A stretch of 64,000 bases of DNA from DASRAU01 sp035638075. GTDB lineage: Bacteria; Acidobacteriota; Polarisedimenticolia; Gp22-AA2. Below are positions 32,269 through 41,300 of the stretch, one piece after another. A model generated the notes under the pieces. It saw only the letters and a list, made by a program, of their open reading frames with translations, was not told the origin of the DNA and did no database searches. Numbering within the stretch: position 1 is the first letter of the stretch; each line of letters starts with the position of its first letter. Made by a program: the position numbers and the translations under genes. The stretch covers positions 1-64,000 of the forward strand of contig DASRAU010000029.1 in NCBI GenBank assembly GCA_035638075.1, given 5' to 3'.

Positions 32269-32703
32269 TTGACTATTGAGGGCCATCGGATGCACGCGTG
32301 AACCCCGGCGAGAGGCTTCGCCGCAAGCGTTGCGTACTGCTGATGGCCCGGTGGACAGAAATGCCGAAAAAGTCCGGAATCAAGCGCTCTTTTACGCCCG
32401 GCCTGATGCGATGTCAAGGATGTGATCGCGGCTTTCTGATGCCGGTCGCGTGACATCGCGCCCGTGCGACCTCCGTTCGGATCGATTTCGGACCAGGCGC
32501 GGCCGGGGGTTGCTTCAACGGAGTGCGAAGACCCCCGTTCGATCGATCGAAGGCACCGCGCGGTCATCATGGAAGGCACGCCGAGGATCGAAGCGGGCTC
32601 TCCGGGATTGCGGCACGCGGTGTTGGTTTGCTGACGGTGGCCTTCCGTGACGGCGGCGGACCGACATCTGCCGATGTTCCGTATCTCGTGGACAGGACAA
32701 GAC

Positions 32704-32732
32704 TTGACAACGCCGGAGGCCCGGCGTATATG
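32704..32732 (+). promoter_or_regulatory. candidate sigma-70 promoter of the PPTase operon
   Basis: A perfect TTGACA -35 box, a 17-nt spacer and TATATG as -10 (4 of 6 consensus bases). An AGGAG site lies 18 nt further downstream at 32750-32754. The match and its position directly upstream of a three-gene operon support it. Confidence 0.6.
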
Positions 32733-32798
32733 ACCTGCTGACCCGAAACAGGAGCCACGCCCATCGTCTGCGAAAAGTCCTCTTCGGACGCGGATTCT

Positions 32799-33614
32799 TT
32801 GCGTCCGTCCGGCGCTGTACGGACGGACGGATCGGGGGGAGATCCGTTCCGACCGGGTCGGTTCACGCCGCCGGGACCGGCGGACGACGACCTCGTGTGC
32901 ACCGTCCTGGATCTGTCGGCCACGCCCGATGACGCCGAAGCGATCGGGGAGCTGGCGCCGGTATCGCTCGCACCCGACGAGCTCGAGACCTGGCGATCGT
33001 TCCGGCTGCCGAAACGCCGGCGTGAGTGGCTGATGGGACGGCTGGCCGCCAAGGAAGCGGTGCGGCTTCGCCTGATGCGCTCCGACTTCCCGTCGCGACC
33101 GGAGGCCCGTCCATCACCGCCGTCCCGCCGGGAGATCGTGGTGCGGACCGACGAGCGCGGCCGCCCGTCCGCGGGGCCGGCGATCGCGCTGTCGATCGCG
33201 CATACCGAAGGGATCGCCGTGGCCGCGGTCGCGACCCGCGCCGTCGGGATCGGCATCGACGTCGAGCGCCTCGACCGGCGCCGGGGTGACTACGAACGAG
33301 GCGCTTTCACCGACGACGAGCGCCGGCGCCTGGACGCGGGACCTGCCGACCGGCGCGCCGAGCGGGCCCTGCGGCTGTTCTGCGCCAAGGAGGCCGCCGC
33401 CAAGGCGACCGGCCTTGGACTGATGGGCTCGCCGCTCAACCTGCATGTCGTCGCCTGCGATGCCGGCCTGGAGCGCGTCGAGCTGCGCGCCGTCGGCCGG
33501 CTGGCCGAGGCGCTCCCGGACGGCGATCGAATCCCGACCACGGTCGCCTGGGTCGGAACGCGCGCCGGCCTGGTCATCGCGTTGTCGCAGCGCGGCGCGG
33601 GAGGCCGGCCGTGA
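32799..33614 (+). CDS. Sfp-type 4'-phosphopantetheinyl transferase
   Basis: About 271 aa. The Sfp-type signature is present: LSIAHTEGIAVAAVA, then VGIGIDVERLD (Mg-binding Asp/Glu) and LFCAKEAAAKATGLGL (Lys/Glu of the WxxKEA motif, with Phe for Trp). It should load phosphopantetheine onto carrier proteins, most likely those of the nearby PKS genes. The start is uncertain. TTG 32799 opens the frame but has no ribosome binding site. An in-frame ATC at 32763 lies 8 nt after AGGAG and could be a rare non-canonical start adding 12 residues. Its stop overlaps the GTG of the TPR gene (GTGA). A second PPTase domain is fused to PKS2. Confidence 0.85.
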   Translation: MRPSGAVRTDGSGGDPFRPGRFTPPGPADDDLVCTVLDLSATPDDAEAIGELAPVSLAPDELETWRSFRLPKRRREWLMGRLAAKEAVRLRLMRSDFPSRPEARPSPPSRREIVVRTDERGRPSAGPAIALSIAHTEGIAVAAVATRAVGIGIDVERLDRRRGDYERGAFTDDERRRLDAGPADRRAERALRLFCAKEAAAKATGLGLMGSPLNLHVVACDAGLERVELRAVGRLAEALPDGDRIPTTVAWVGTRAGLVIALSQRGAGGRP

Positions 33615-34714
33615 CATCCGCCCCGAAAGAGCGGCCGCCGCTGCGCCTCAAGCGCCTCGGCGGCAACAGCGCGGCGCGGCTCCTGCTCGCGCGCGCCCTG
33701 CTCGCCCAGGGTCAGACCGCCCGCGCGGCGCGCGAGGCGGACGCGGTGCTGCGCGGCAATCCGGAGTTCGCGGTGGCCCATCTCGTGCGCGGGCTGGTCC
33801 ACGCGGCCGACGACCGGCCGGCCGACGCGGTGCGATCGCTCGAGTTCGCGGTGCGCCTGGACGAGGGGCTTGCGGAGGCCTGGTTCTGCCTGGCCCACGA
33901 ACGCCGCGAGCTCGACCGCCTGGAGGACGCGCTCGCAGCGGTCGATCGCGCCATCGCCCTCGATGATTCCCAGGCGCAGTCGCACCTGCTGTGCAGCGAG
34001 CTGCTCGCGGCGCTCGAGCGCCGCGAGGAGGCGATCCTCGCCTGCCGCGCGGCGATCCTCGCCGACCCGGCCATGGACGGGGCGCATCACCATCTCGCCC
34101 GCCTGCTGCAGGAGACCGGCAACCTCGAGACCGCCATCGCCAGCGCCACCCTGGCGCGCGAGCTGAACCCGAAGAGCGCGGCGCACCCGATGCTCCTCGG
34201 CGATCTGCACCGGGCGCGCGGGGATCGTGACGCGGCGGTGCGCGAGTACCAGACGGCCATCCGCGTGGACCCGGCCAACGGCGACCTGCGCGCGCGTCTC
34301 GCCGCCCTGTTCCTCGAGATGGGCTGGACCTCCGAGGCCCACATGCTCCTGTCGTGGGCCGTGAAGATCGATCCGAAGAACGGCGAGTCGTATGCCGCCC
34401 TGTCGAACCTGTACTCCTCGATCGACCGGCACGCCGAGGCGGTCGAGATGCTCCTGGCGGCGGTGCGGCTCAATCCCCTGCTGCCGGACGTCGTGGAGCG
34501 CGCCGACCGGATCGAGAAGGCCCTGGCCGGCGGGGCGCCGCGCGATCGCGTCGGGCGCCGGGCGCTGACTCATCTCGTGCGCGGCATCGCCTACGGCGCC
34601 GCCCGCCGCCGCGATGATGCCGCGGAGGCCCTGCGCCACGCCCTGCGTCTCGACCCGCGTCTGACCGAGGCCGAGAACCGGCTCCGCGACCTGCTCGCCG
34701 ACCATGCTTCCTGA
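33611..34714 (+). CDS. TPR-repeat protein in the PPTase operon
   Basis: 367 aa from GTG 33611, overlapping the PPTase stop by 4 nt. About nine tetratricopeptide units are visible (AARLLLARALLAQGQTARAA, LAHERRELDRLEDALAAVDR, MLLGDLHRARGDRDAAVREY), each ending in the usual L-P or V-P turn (ELNPKS, RVDPAN, KIDPKN). There is no signal peptide, so it is cytosolic and probably a protein-protein scaffold. It overlaps the next gene by 11 nt. The N-terminal half aligns in register with the TPR gene on the opposite strand (37018-37977). Confidence 0.88.
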   Translation: MTSAPKERPPLRLKRLGGNSAARLLLARALLAQGQTARAAREADAVLRGNPEFAVAHLVRGLVHAADDRPADAVRSLEFAVRLDEGLAEAWFCLAHERRELDRLEDALAAVDRAIALDDSQAQSHLLCSELLAALERREEAILACRAAILADPAMDGAHHHLARLLQETGNLETAIASATLARELNPKSAAHPMLLGDLHRARGDRDAAVREYQTAIRVDPANGDLRARLAALFLEMGWTSEAHMLLSWAVKIDPKNGESYAALSNLYSSIDRHAEAVEMLLAAVRLNPLLPDVVERADRIEKALAGGAPRDRVGRRALTHLVRGIAYGAARRRDDAAEALRHALRLDPRLTEAENRLRDLLADHAS

Positions 34715-37004
34715 GCTGCGGAAAGGGCTCGAGATCGTCAAGTCGAGCCCCGGCACCTTCCTCCTGGTGGACGGCGCGAGCGGCGAGTGCTTCGAATTCG
34801 GCGCGCGCGAGCGCTGCGTCCTCGACCTGATGGACGGCCGCAGGACTCCCGACGTGATCGAGCGCGACTTCGCGTCGCTGTACGGCGGCGCGCTGCCGCC
34901 CGGGGAAGTGGCGGGGCTTCTCGAGCAGCTGCGGGTTCTGGGGTTCCTCGCGAACGGCGCCGCCGCCCACCCTGCGACTCCGCCCCCGGCGCCATCGGCC
35001 GCCCCGGTTCCCGATCCGCTGTCGAAGGCGGACTCGAAGCGCAACGTCAACCTGTTCTTCGACGTGTCTTCCGCCGTGATCGGCTGGCTCATCCATCCTT
35101 ACTGTGCGTGGGGAGCCTCTGCGCTCTTCCTGCTCGGCGTGACCGCCGTCGTGTCGGGGTTCGGCCAGTACCTGAGGGAGCTGAGCGGCGTCTTCCAGCC
35201 GCCGCGCCTGCCGCTCCTCGTCATCGCCTCGGTGCTGCAGACGATCCTGTTCCTCAATCTGCCGCGCGAGCTCGTCGTCGCCACGGCGTTCCGCAAGTTC
35301 GGGGGGCGTCTCGACCGGTTCGGCGTCCGCTTCTACAAGCACCTGCTGCCGTACTTCCAGGCGGACGTCGGCGACTCGTTCTTCATGCTCCCCGAGAACC
35401 GGCGCTGGACCGTCCTGTGGACGGGGATCTTCTGCTCCGCGGCGATTGGTTCGGTCGCGATGCTCGGGTGGTGGATGGCGGAGCCGGGCACGTGGCTGCG
35501 CAAGTTCTGGCTGGTGCTGGTGCCGCCGTGCATCTTCGCCCTGATCTCGCGGCTCTGCCCGCTGCTCCCCTACGACGCGTCGCTGATGCTGGCCGTCAAG
35601 CTGGAGAAGCCGTTCCTGTGGGACCGGGTGCTGGCGGAGGCGGACGCATGGACCGGGTGGCGCCCGTCGCCCGAGCCGCTCACCGAGCGCGAGCGCTTCT
35701 GGTTCCGGTTCTACGGCGTGTCGATCCGCATCTTCGACATCCTGGCGCCGGTGGCGATCTTCACGTACCTCGGGTGGTGGCTGTCTTCGCGCTTCGCCGC
35801 GCCCGGGGCGTTGTTCGCAGTGTGCCTGTTACTATGGTGGTACCACGAATCGATCTGGAGAAAAGTGATGGAGATCGGGGCGGTGCGTTGGCTCGTTCGC
35901 GGGGGTGGAAAGTGGTGGATTCGCTGGCCGGTGCGCATGCTCGTGGTTGCCGGCATCATCGCCATCGGCTTCATTCCCTATAGCTACGAAATCGGCGGCA
36001 AGTGCCGCCTCGTCCCGGTGGCGCAGCACGGCGTGCGGGCGCAGATCGCCGACGAGATCGTCAAGGTCAACGTCCGCGAAGGCGACTGGGTGGAGGCGGG
36101 CTCGATCATCGCCTCGCTCGCTGCGCGCAACGAGAGCGCCAATGTCGCCTCCACGACCGCGGCGCTCGAGCGCGCCCGCGCCGACCTGTCGCTCCTGCGG
36201 GCCGGCTCCCGGCCCGAGGACATCCGCATGGCGAAGCAGGAGGTCGATCTGCGCGTGGTCCAGCTCGACTACCAGGAGCGGGAGCTGAAGCGCAAGAAGG
36301 ACCTCATGGCCACCGCCGCCGCGGAGACCCAGGCGGAGATCGAGCGGGTGCAGTCGGCCCGCGACCAGTCGGAGCAGCTCCTGCTGACCGCGCGCGAGAA
36401 CTTCGCCAAGCTGCAGCAGGGAGCGCGCAACGAGGAGATCCGCGCCGCCGAGGCGGAGGTGGCGCGGCTCGAGGCGGATCTCGACCACCACCGCAAGCTC
36501 CTCGAGCTGAAGGACGTCACCGCGCCCATCGCCGGGCGCGTCATCACCCTCGGCGTGCAGCAGCGGCTCGGGCAGTACGTGCAGCCGGGCGACCTGGTCG
36601 CGGTCCTGCAGGACACGTCGCATCTGCGCGTGGCGGTGCAGGCCGACCAGGCGGCCGCGGTGCAGATCAAGCCCGGGCAGACCGTCAAGCTGCGCCTCGA
36701 AGGACTCGACGGGCGGCTCCTGATGGGCAAGGTGCACGAGGTCTCGACCGGCGCGATGCCGGAGAGCGAGCTGGAGATCGAGCCGGTGCGCAGCGACCGG
36801 GAGAGCCACCTGACCGAGCTCTACAACCCCAAGGACGATCGCTTCGTGGACGTCGAAGTCGAGCTCGAGGACGGGCACGTCGAGCTTTTGCCGGGGATGA
36901 CCGGCTACGCCCGGATCGTCATCTCCCCGGACGTGCTGTGGCGCGCCGTGGCCCGGCCGATCGTCCGCTTCTTCATGGTGGAAGTCTGGTCCTGGCTGCC
37001 CTGA
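34704..37004 (+). CDS. membrane fusion of PqqD-like domain, degenerate M50-type membrane region and HlyD-type adaptor
   Basis: 766 aa. Residues 1-82 look like a PqqD/RRE-type winged helix (LEIVKSSPGTFLLVDGASGE, VIERDFASLYG, LLEQLRVLGFL). About seven membrane helices span 125-430. They follow the layout of YydH/M50-like proteins (FGVRFYKHLLPYFQADVGDS; LPENRRWTVLWTG), but the metal site HExxH is replaced by LPRELVVA (R188-E189), so no zinc protease is expected. Residues about 430-760 form an HlyD-like adaptor: a barrel half (AQIADEIVKVNVREGDWVEA), a coiled coil (470-600), and the second half (VTAPIAGRVITLGVQQRLGQ). It likely spans the inner membrane and periplasm and helps export a product. No ABC transporter is adjacent. 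Confidence 0.82.
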   Translation: MLPELRKGLEIVKSSPGTFLLVDGASGECFEFGARERCVLDLMDGRRTPDVIERDFASLYGGALPPGEVAGLLEQLRVLGFLANGAAAHPATPPPAPSAAPVPDPLSKADSKRNVNLFFDVSSAVIGWLIHPYCAWGASALFLLGVTAVVSGFGQYLRELSGVFQPPRLPLLVIASVLQTILFLNLPRELVVATAFRKFGGRLDRFGVRFYKHLLPYFQADVGDSFFMLPENRRWTVLWTGIFCSAAIGSVAMLGWWMAEPGTWLRKFWLVLVPPCIFALISRLCPLLPYDASLMLAVKLEKPFLWDRVLAEADAWTGWRPSPEPLTERERFWFRFYGVSIRIFDILAPVAIFTYLGWWLSSRFAAPGALFAVCLLLWWYHESIWRKVMEIGAVRWLVRGGGKWWIRWPVRMLVVAGIIAIGFIPYSYEIGGKCRLVPVAQHGVRAQIADEIVKVNVREGDWVEAGSIIASLAARNESANVASTTAALERARADLSLLRAGSRPEDIRMAKQEVDLRVVQLDYQERELKRKKDLMATAAAETQAEIERVQSARDQSEQLLLTARENFAKLQQGARNEEIRAAEAEVARLEADLDHHRKLLELKDVTAPIAGRVITLGVQQRLGQYVQPGDLVAVLQDTSHLRVAVQADQAAAVQIKPGQTVKLRLEGLDGRLLMGKVHEVSTGAMPESELEIEPVRSDRESHLTELYNPKDDRFVDVEVELEDGHVELLPGMTGYARIVISPDVLWRAVARPIVRFFMVEVWSWLP

Positions 37005-37017
37005 GCCGGGCGGCGTT

Positions 37018-37977
37018 CTAGAACGAAGACCCTTCGTCGCCGCGCGCCTGGCGCAGGAGCGCCTGGGCCTCGGGCCAGGACGGGTCAATCTTCTCGGCCG
37101 CCTCGAAGACCCGCACCGCCTCGTCGCGGCGGGCGGAGGCCAGGTGGATGCGTCCGAGGCGCAGGGTCGAGTCCATGTCCTTCGGGTTGAGGGCGATCGC
37201 CTCTTCCAGGACCGGCCGCGCCTCGTCGTAGCGGCCGTGCTCGTAGAGCAGGCGCCCGAGACGCGCCGGTGGGATCTCGCTGCGCGGATCGAGGCGCTGC
37301 GCCGCCCGGTACTCGTCGATTGCTTCCTCGACGAGATCCCGTCCCCCGAACAGGTCCCCCAGGGCAACCCGGCTGCGGGAGTCGAGAGGCGTCAGCCGGT
37401 GCGCCGCCATCATCTGCTCCACCGCCTCCTCCTCCCGGCCGGCGAGGAGCAGCAACCCCCCGAGCTTGTAACGCGCCACCCGCAGCTGCGGGTTGAAGCG
37501 CAAGGCGGCGGCATAGGACTCCATCGCCTCCGGGTGGCGATCGAGGAGCTCGAGCACCGCCCCCTTGAGCAGGTGGGCGTTGCTGTCGGCGGCGTCGGCC
37601 GCCAGCGCCCCGTCCACGGCCGCAAGCGCCCGATCGAGCCGGCCGAGGTCGATCTCGGCGTAGCCGAGGACGAGCCACGCGGCGCCGTGGTCGGGCTTGA
37701 GCCGCACCGCCGCTTCGAGCGCGGCGCAGGCGCCGGCGAACTCCCCCTGACGCAGGAGCACCAGCCCGCGGATGAAATGCGCCGCCTCGAGCGCCGGGTT
37801 GTCGCGCAAAACCGCCCCGATCTCGGCCAGCGCGTGCGCGAAGCGCCCCTTGAGGAAGAGCTGGTGCGCCAGCGACAGCCGCGCCGCCTCCGGCCGGCTC
37901 ATCTTCGGCAGGGCGGAGACGTTCCAGCCGCGGCGCGACGCCGACGCCCCGTTCCCGCGGCCGTTGTCCTGTCCCAT
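37018..37977 (-). CDS. TPR-repeat protein, paralogue of the one at 33611
   Basis: 319 aa. After a short Gly/Ser-rich start it has about eight TPR units (AARLSLAHQLFLKGRFAHAL, LGYAEIDLGRLDRALAAVDG, LLYEHGRYDEARPVLEEAI, RIHLASARRDEAVRVFEAAE). There is no signal peptide. Its stop is 14 nt from that of the convergent HlyD-like gene. It aligns by eye in the same repeat register as the plus-strand TPR protein (RDNPALEAAHFIRGL against RGNPEFAVAHLVRGL), pointing to a duplication around the export gene. Confidence 0.88.
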   Translation of the reverse strand: MGQDNGRGNGASASRRGWNVSALPKMSRPEAARLSLAHQLFLKGRFAHALAEIGAVLRDNPALEAAHFIRGLVLLRQGEFAGACAALEAAVRLKPDHGAAWLVLGYAEIDLGRLDRALAAVDGALAADAADSNAHLLKGAVLELLDRHPEAMESYAAALRFNPQLRVARYKLGGLLLLAGREEEAVEQMMAAHRLTPLDSRSRVALGDLFGGRDLVEEAIDEYRAAQRLDPRSEIPPARLGRLLYEHGRYDEARPVLEEAIALNPKDMDSTLRLGRIHLASARRDEAVRVFEAAEKIDPSWPEAQALLRQARGDEGSSF

Positions 37978-38317
37978 GAGACGCCAAAGTTACGACCAAG
38001 CGGCTCGCAAGGGAAGACGCATCCTGCACCCCCGGCGAAACGACCCGGCCGGCGGCCCTGTCGGCCGGCCGGCGGAGCGGTGAAAAACGTCATGGACCTG
38101 ACGGGACTTCGGTCACGCTGACGGGCCGATGAGCCGGCCGGACGGGCCGTCCGTGGCGTCGGTCACAATCCGATTGACACCCGCCGCCGCACCCCGTAGA
38201 TTCCGGGTCCACCCGCACAACAACCCTGTCGCCTGCAAGGGGTTGCCGGTCCTCCGCGGACGCGTCGGAGGGAGAAGTTCCGGGCGGTCGGAGTGTCTTC
38301 GGGGGGATGACACGCGG
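37978..38317. other. 340-nt divergent intergenic region before PKS1
   Basis: The region lies between the start of the minus-strand TPR gene and the PKS1 start. It contains a sigma-70-like promoter at 38174-38202 pointing toward PKS1, and a GC-rich inverted repeat (GGCCGGC family) around 38050-38080. The open frame continues upstream to ATG 38129, but that start lies before the promoter, so I treat this stretch as non-coding. Confidence 0.55.
38174..38202 (+). promoter_or_regulatory. candidate sigma-70 promoter of the PKS operon
   Basis: TTGACA, a 17-nt spacer and TAGATT (4 of 6 bases of the -10 consensus), 116 nt before the PKS1 ATG. The same TTGACA-17 arrangement occurs upstream of the PPTase operon at 32704. 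Confidence 0.55.
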
Positions 38318-41300
38318 ATGACCACAAGGCGAATGCGACCGGCGGCCGACGGCCGTCCGCCGCGCCTCGAAGAGGTCGTCGTCTCCCTGCCGGGGACGTT
38401 CGATCCGGGACTGCCGATCGCGGCGGCGCGCGCCGGCGCCACGGGGCTGCTCGATCTCCAGGGGATCCGCGATCCGGAGACCGCGCGCGCGGCGCTCGAC
38501 CGGCTCGTCTCCCTCGCGCGCGGCGGACGCATCGGCGCGGTGCTCTCCCCCGCCGACGACGCCGTCGTCGCGGCCGCCGCGTCGATCCTTCCGGACGACG
38601 CGACCTTCCTGCTGGCGCTCGACGACGATGCGCGCGCCGGCGACGCCGTGGCGCGGCTGCGCCGCGGGTCACGCCGCGTCGGCGCGATCGTCCATTCGAT
38701 CGAAGACCTCGAACGCGCCGAAGCACTCGGCTTCGATCTGGCGGCGGCGCGCGGCCTGGAAGCCGGCGGCCGCGTCGGCGACGAGACGACGTTCGTCCTG
38801 CTGCAGCGCCTGTCGCGGAGAAGCCGCCTGCCGCTCTTCGCGTGGGGAGGCATCGGCTGGCACACCGCCGCGGCGTGCGCGGTCGGCGGCGCGTCCGGCA
38901 TCGTGCTCGACTGGCAGCTCTCCCTGCTGCGCGAATCGCCGCTTCCGGCACCGATGCGCCGCCGCGTCGAGCGGATGGACGGCAGCGAAACGGCGACGGT
39001 GCGCGATCCGTCGGGCCGCCTGCTGCGCCTCTTCGCGCGCCCGGGCTTCACCGCGCGCGACGCAATCGAGCGCCTCGCCGATCGCCTGCGCGCCGCGGCC
39101 GCTTCGGACGGATCGTCAACGACCGGGGCAACGCCTGGCTCGTCCGCGAACGCGGCGGCATGGCGCGAAGGGCTGTCCGCGCTGCTGAACGCCCCGGTTC
39201 TCGAAGAGCGCCTCTGGCTCATGGGGCAGGACGCCTCGTTCGCCGCCTCGTTCCGGCGCGAAGGCGAGAGCGTCGGGCGGGTCCTGCCGGCGCTGCGGTC
39301 GCGCGTGGCGGCGGCGCTCGCGGGCGCGGCGGCGGCGCGCGCGCTCGACGCGGGCTCCCCGCTCGCCCGCTCGCACGGCACGACCTATCCGATCGTGCAG
39401 GGACCGATGACGCGCGTCAGCGACGTCCCCGCCTTCATCGACGCGGTGGAGCGCGGCGGCGCGCTGCCGGTGCTGGCGCTGGCGCTGATGCGCGAAGAGC
39501 CGGCGCGCCGGCTGCTGCGCGACACGCGCGCGCGGCTGAACGGGCGTCCGTTCGGCGTCGGCATCCTCGGCTTCGTGCCGCGCGAGCTGCGCGAAGAGCA
39601 GCTGCGCGCCATCCACGACGCGCCGCCGCCCTTCGCCATCATCGCGGGCGGCCGACCGGACCAGGCGGCGTCGCTCGAGGCGCGCGGCATCGCGACCTAC
39701 CTGCACGTCCCTTCCCCCGGGATGCTGGAGACCTTCGTCCGCGACGGCGCGCGACGCTTCATCTTCGAGGGGAGCGAGTGCGGCGGGCACATCGGCCCGC
39801 GCACCAGCTTCATCCTCTGGGAGACGATGGTGCGCGTCCTGGTCGACGCCGCGCTGCCGCGCGCCGAGGCGGAGAAAGTCCACGTGCTCTTCGGTGGCGG
39901 CATCCACGACGCGCTCAGCGGCGCCATGGTCGCCGCGCTGAGCGAGCCGCTCGTCGAGCGCGGCATGAAGATCGGCGTGGACGTCGGCACCGCGTATCTC
40001 TTCACCGAGGAGGCGGTGGCGAGCGGCGCCATCGTCCCGGCGTTCCAGGACGTGGCGATGGAAGCCGACCGGACCATCCTCGTCGAGACCGGGCCGGGGC
40101 ACGCCATCCGCTGCGCGCCGACCGAATTCTTCTCCGCCTTCGAGGCGGAGAAGGCGCGGCTGCGGCGCGAGGGAGTCCCCGGCGAGGAGATCCGCGAGCG
40201 GCTCGAAGCGATGAACATGGGGCGCCTGCGCATCGCCTCGAAGGGCATCGTCCGCACGACGACCGCGGCCGAGGCGGCCGACCCGTTCCGCGCGGTGGAC
40301 GAGGGCGAGCAGCGGCGCGAAGGGATGTACATGCTGGGCCAGGTGGCGGCGCTGCACCGCGAGCGCACCACCATTCCCGAGCTGCACGAGCGCATCGGCC
40401 GCGGCTCGGCCGAGCTCCTCGCGGAGCTCGCGGCGCGGCCGCAGATCGTCTCCGCCGACGAGCGTCCGGCCGCGCCGCCGCCGCTCGACATCGCCCTCGT
40501 CGGCATCTCGTGCCTGCTTCCCGGCGGGGCGCACGACGCGGCGACGTTCTGGGAGAACATCGTCCGGGGGAAGGACGCCATCGGCGAGATCCCGCCGCAC
40601 CGCTTCGACGCGTCGCTGTGGTTCGACGCCGACCGCAAGCGCCGCGACCACATCTACTCGAAGTGGGGCGGCTTCCTCGAGGACCTGCCGTTCGATCCGC
40701 TCAAGTACGGCATCCCGCCGACCGCGCTCCGTAGCATCGAGCCGCTGCAGCTGCTGGCGCTCGAGATGGTGGACCAGGCGCTGCGCGACGCCGGCTACGA
40801 CCGGGTGAATCCGCACAAGGCGCGCACCTCGGTCATCCTCGGCGTCGGCGGCGGGGCGGCCGAGCTCGGAGGGCGCTACGCGTTCCGCTCGATGCTGCCG
40901 CGCTTCTTCCAGCGCCTGCCGGAGGAATTCCTCTCCGAGCTGCCCGAGTGGACCGAGGACAGCTTCCCGGGGATCCTCCTCAACGTCGTCGCGGGCCGCA
41001 TCGCCAACCGCTTCGATCTCGGCGGCGTGAACTTCACGGTGGACGCCGCCTGCGCTTCGTCGCTCGCGGCGATCTATCTCGCCGCGCGCGAGCTCGCCAC
41101 CGGCGCCTGCGACATGGCGATCGCCGGGGGCTGCGACACGGTGCAGAACCCGTTCGGCTATCTCTGCTTCTCCAAGACCGGGGCGCTGTCGCCCCGCGGC
41201 CGCTCGCGCACCTTCGACGCGTCGGCCGACGGCATCGCCATCAGCGAGGGACACGCGGCGGTGGTCCTGAAGCGGCGCGCCGACGCCGAGCGCGACGGCG

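Larger units (their letters stand above)
32235..32798. other. 564-nt intergenic region between divergent genes
   Basis: The stretch separates the minus-strand MopE-like gene from the plus-strand PPTase operon. It contains a short perfect inverted repeat next to the MopE-like start (32246-32268) and a sigma-70-like promoter facing the PPTase (32704-32732). I see no credible small gene with a ribosome binding site in the rest, and no tRNA. Confidence 0.6.

Noticed and set aside
38129..38317. Upstream extension of PKS1 to ATG 38129
   Set aside because: The extra residues are Arg/Pro-rich without family similarity, and the start lies upstream of the TTGACA-17-TAGATT promoter.
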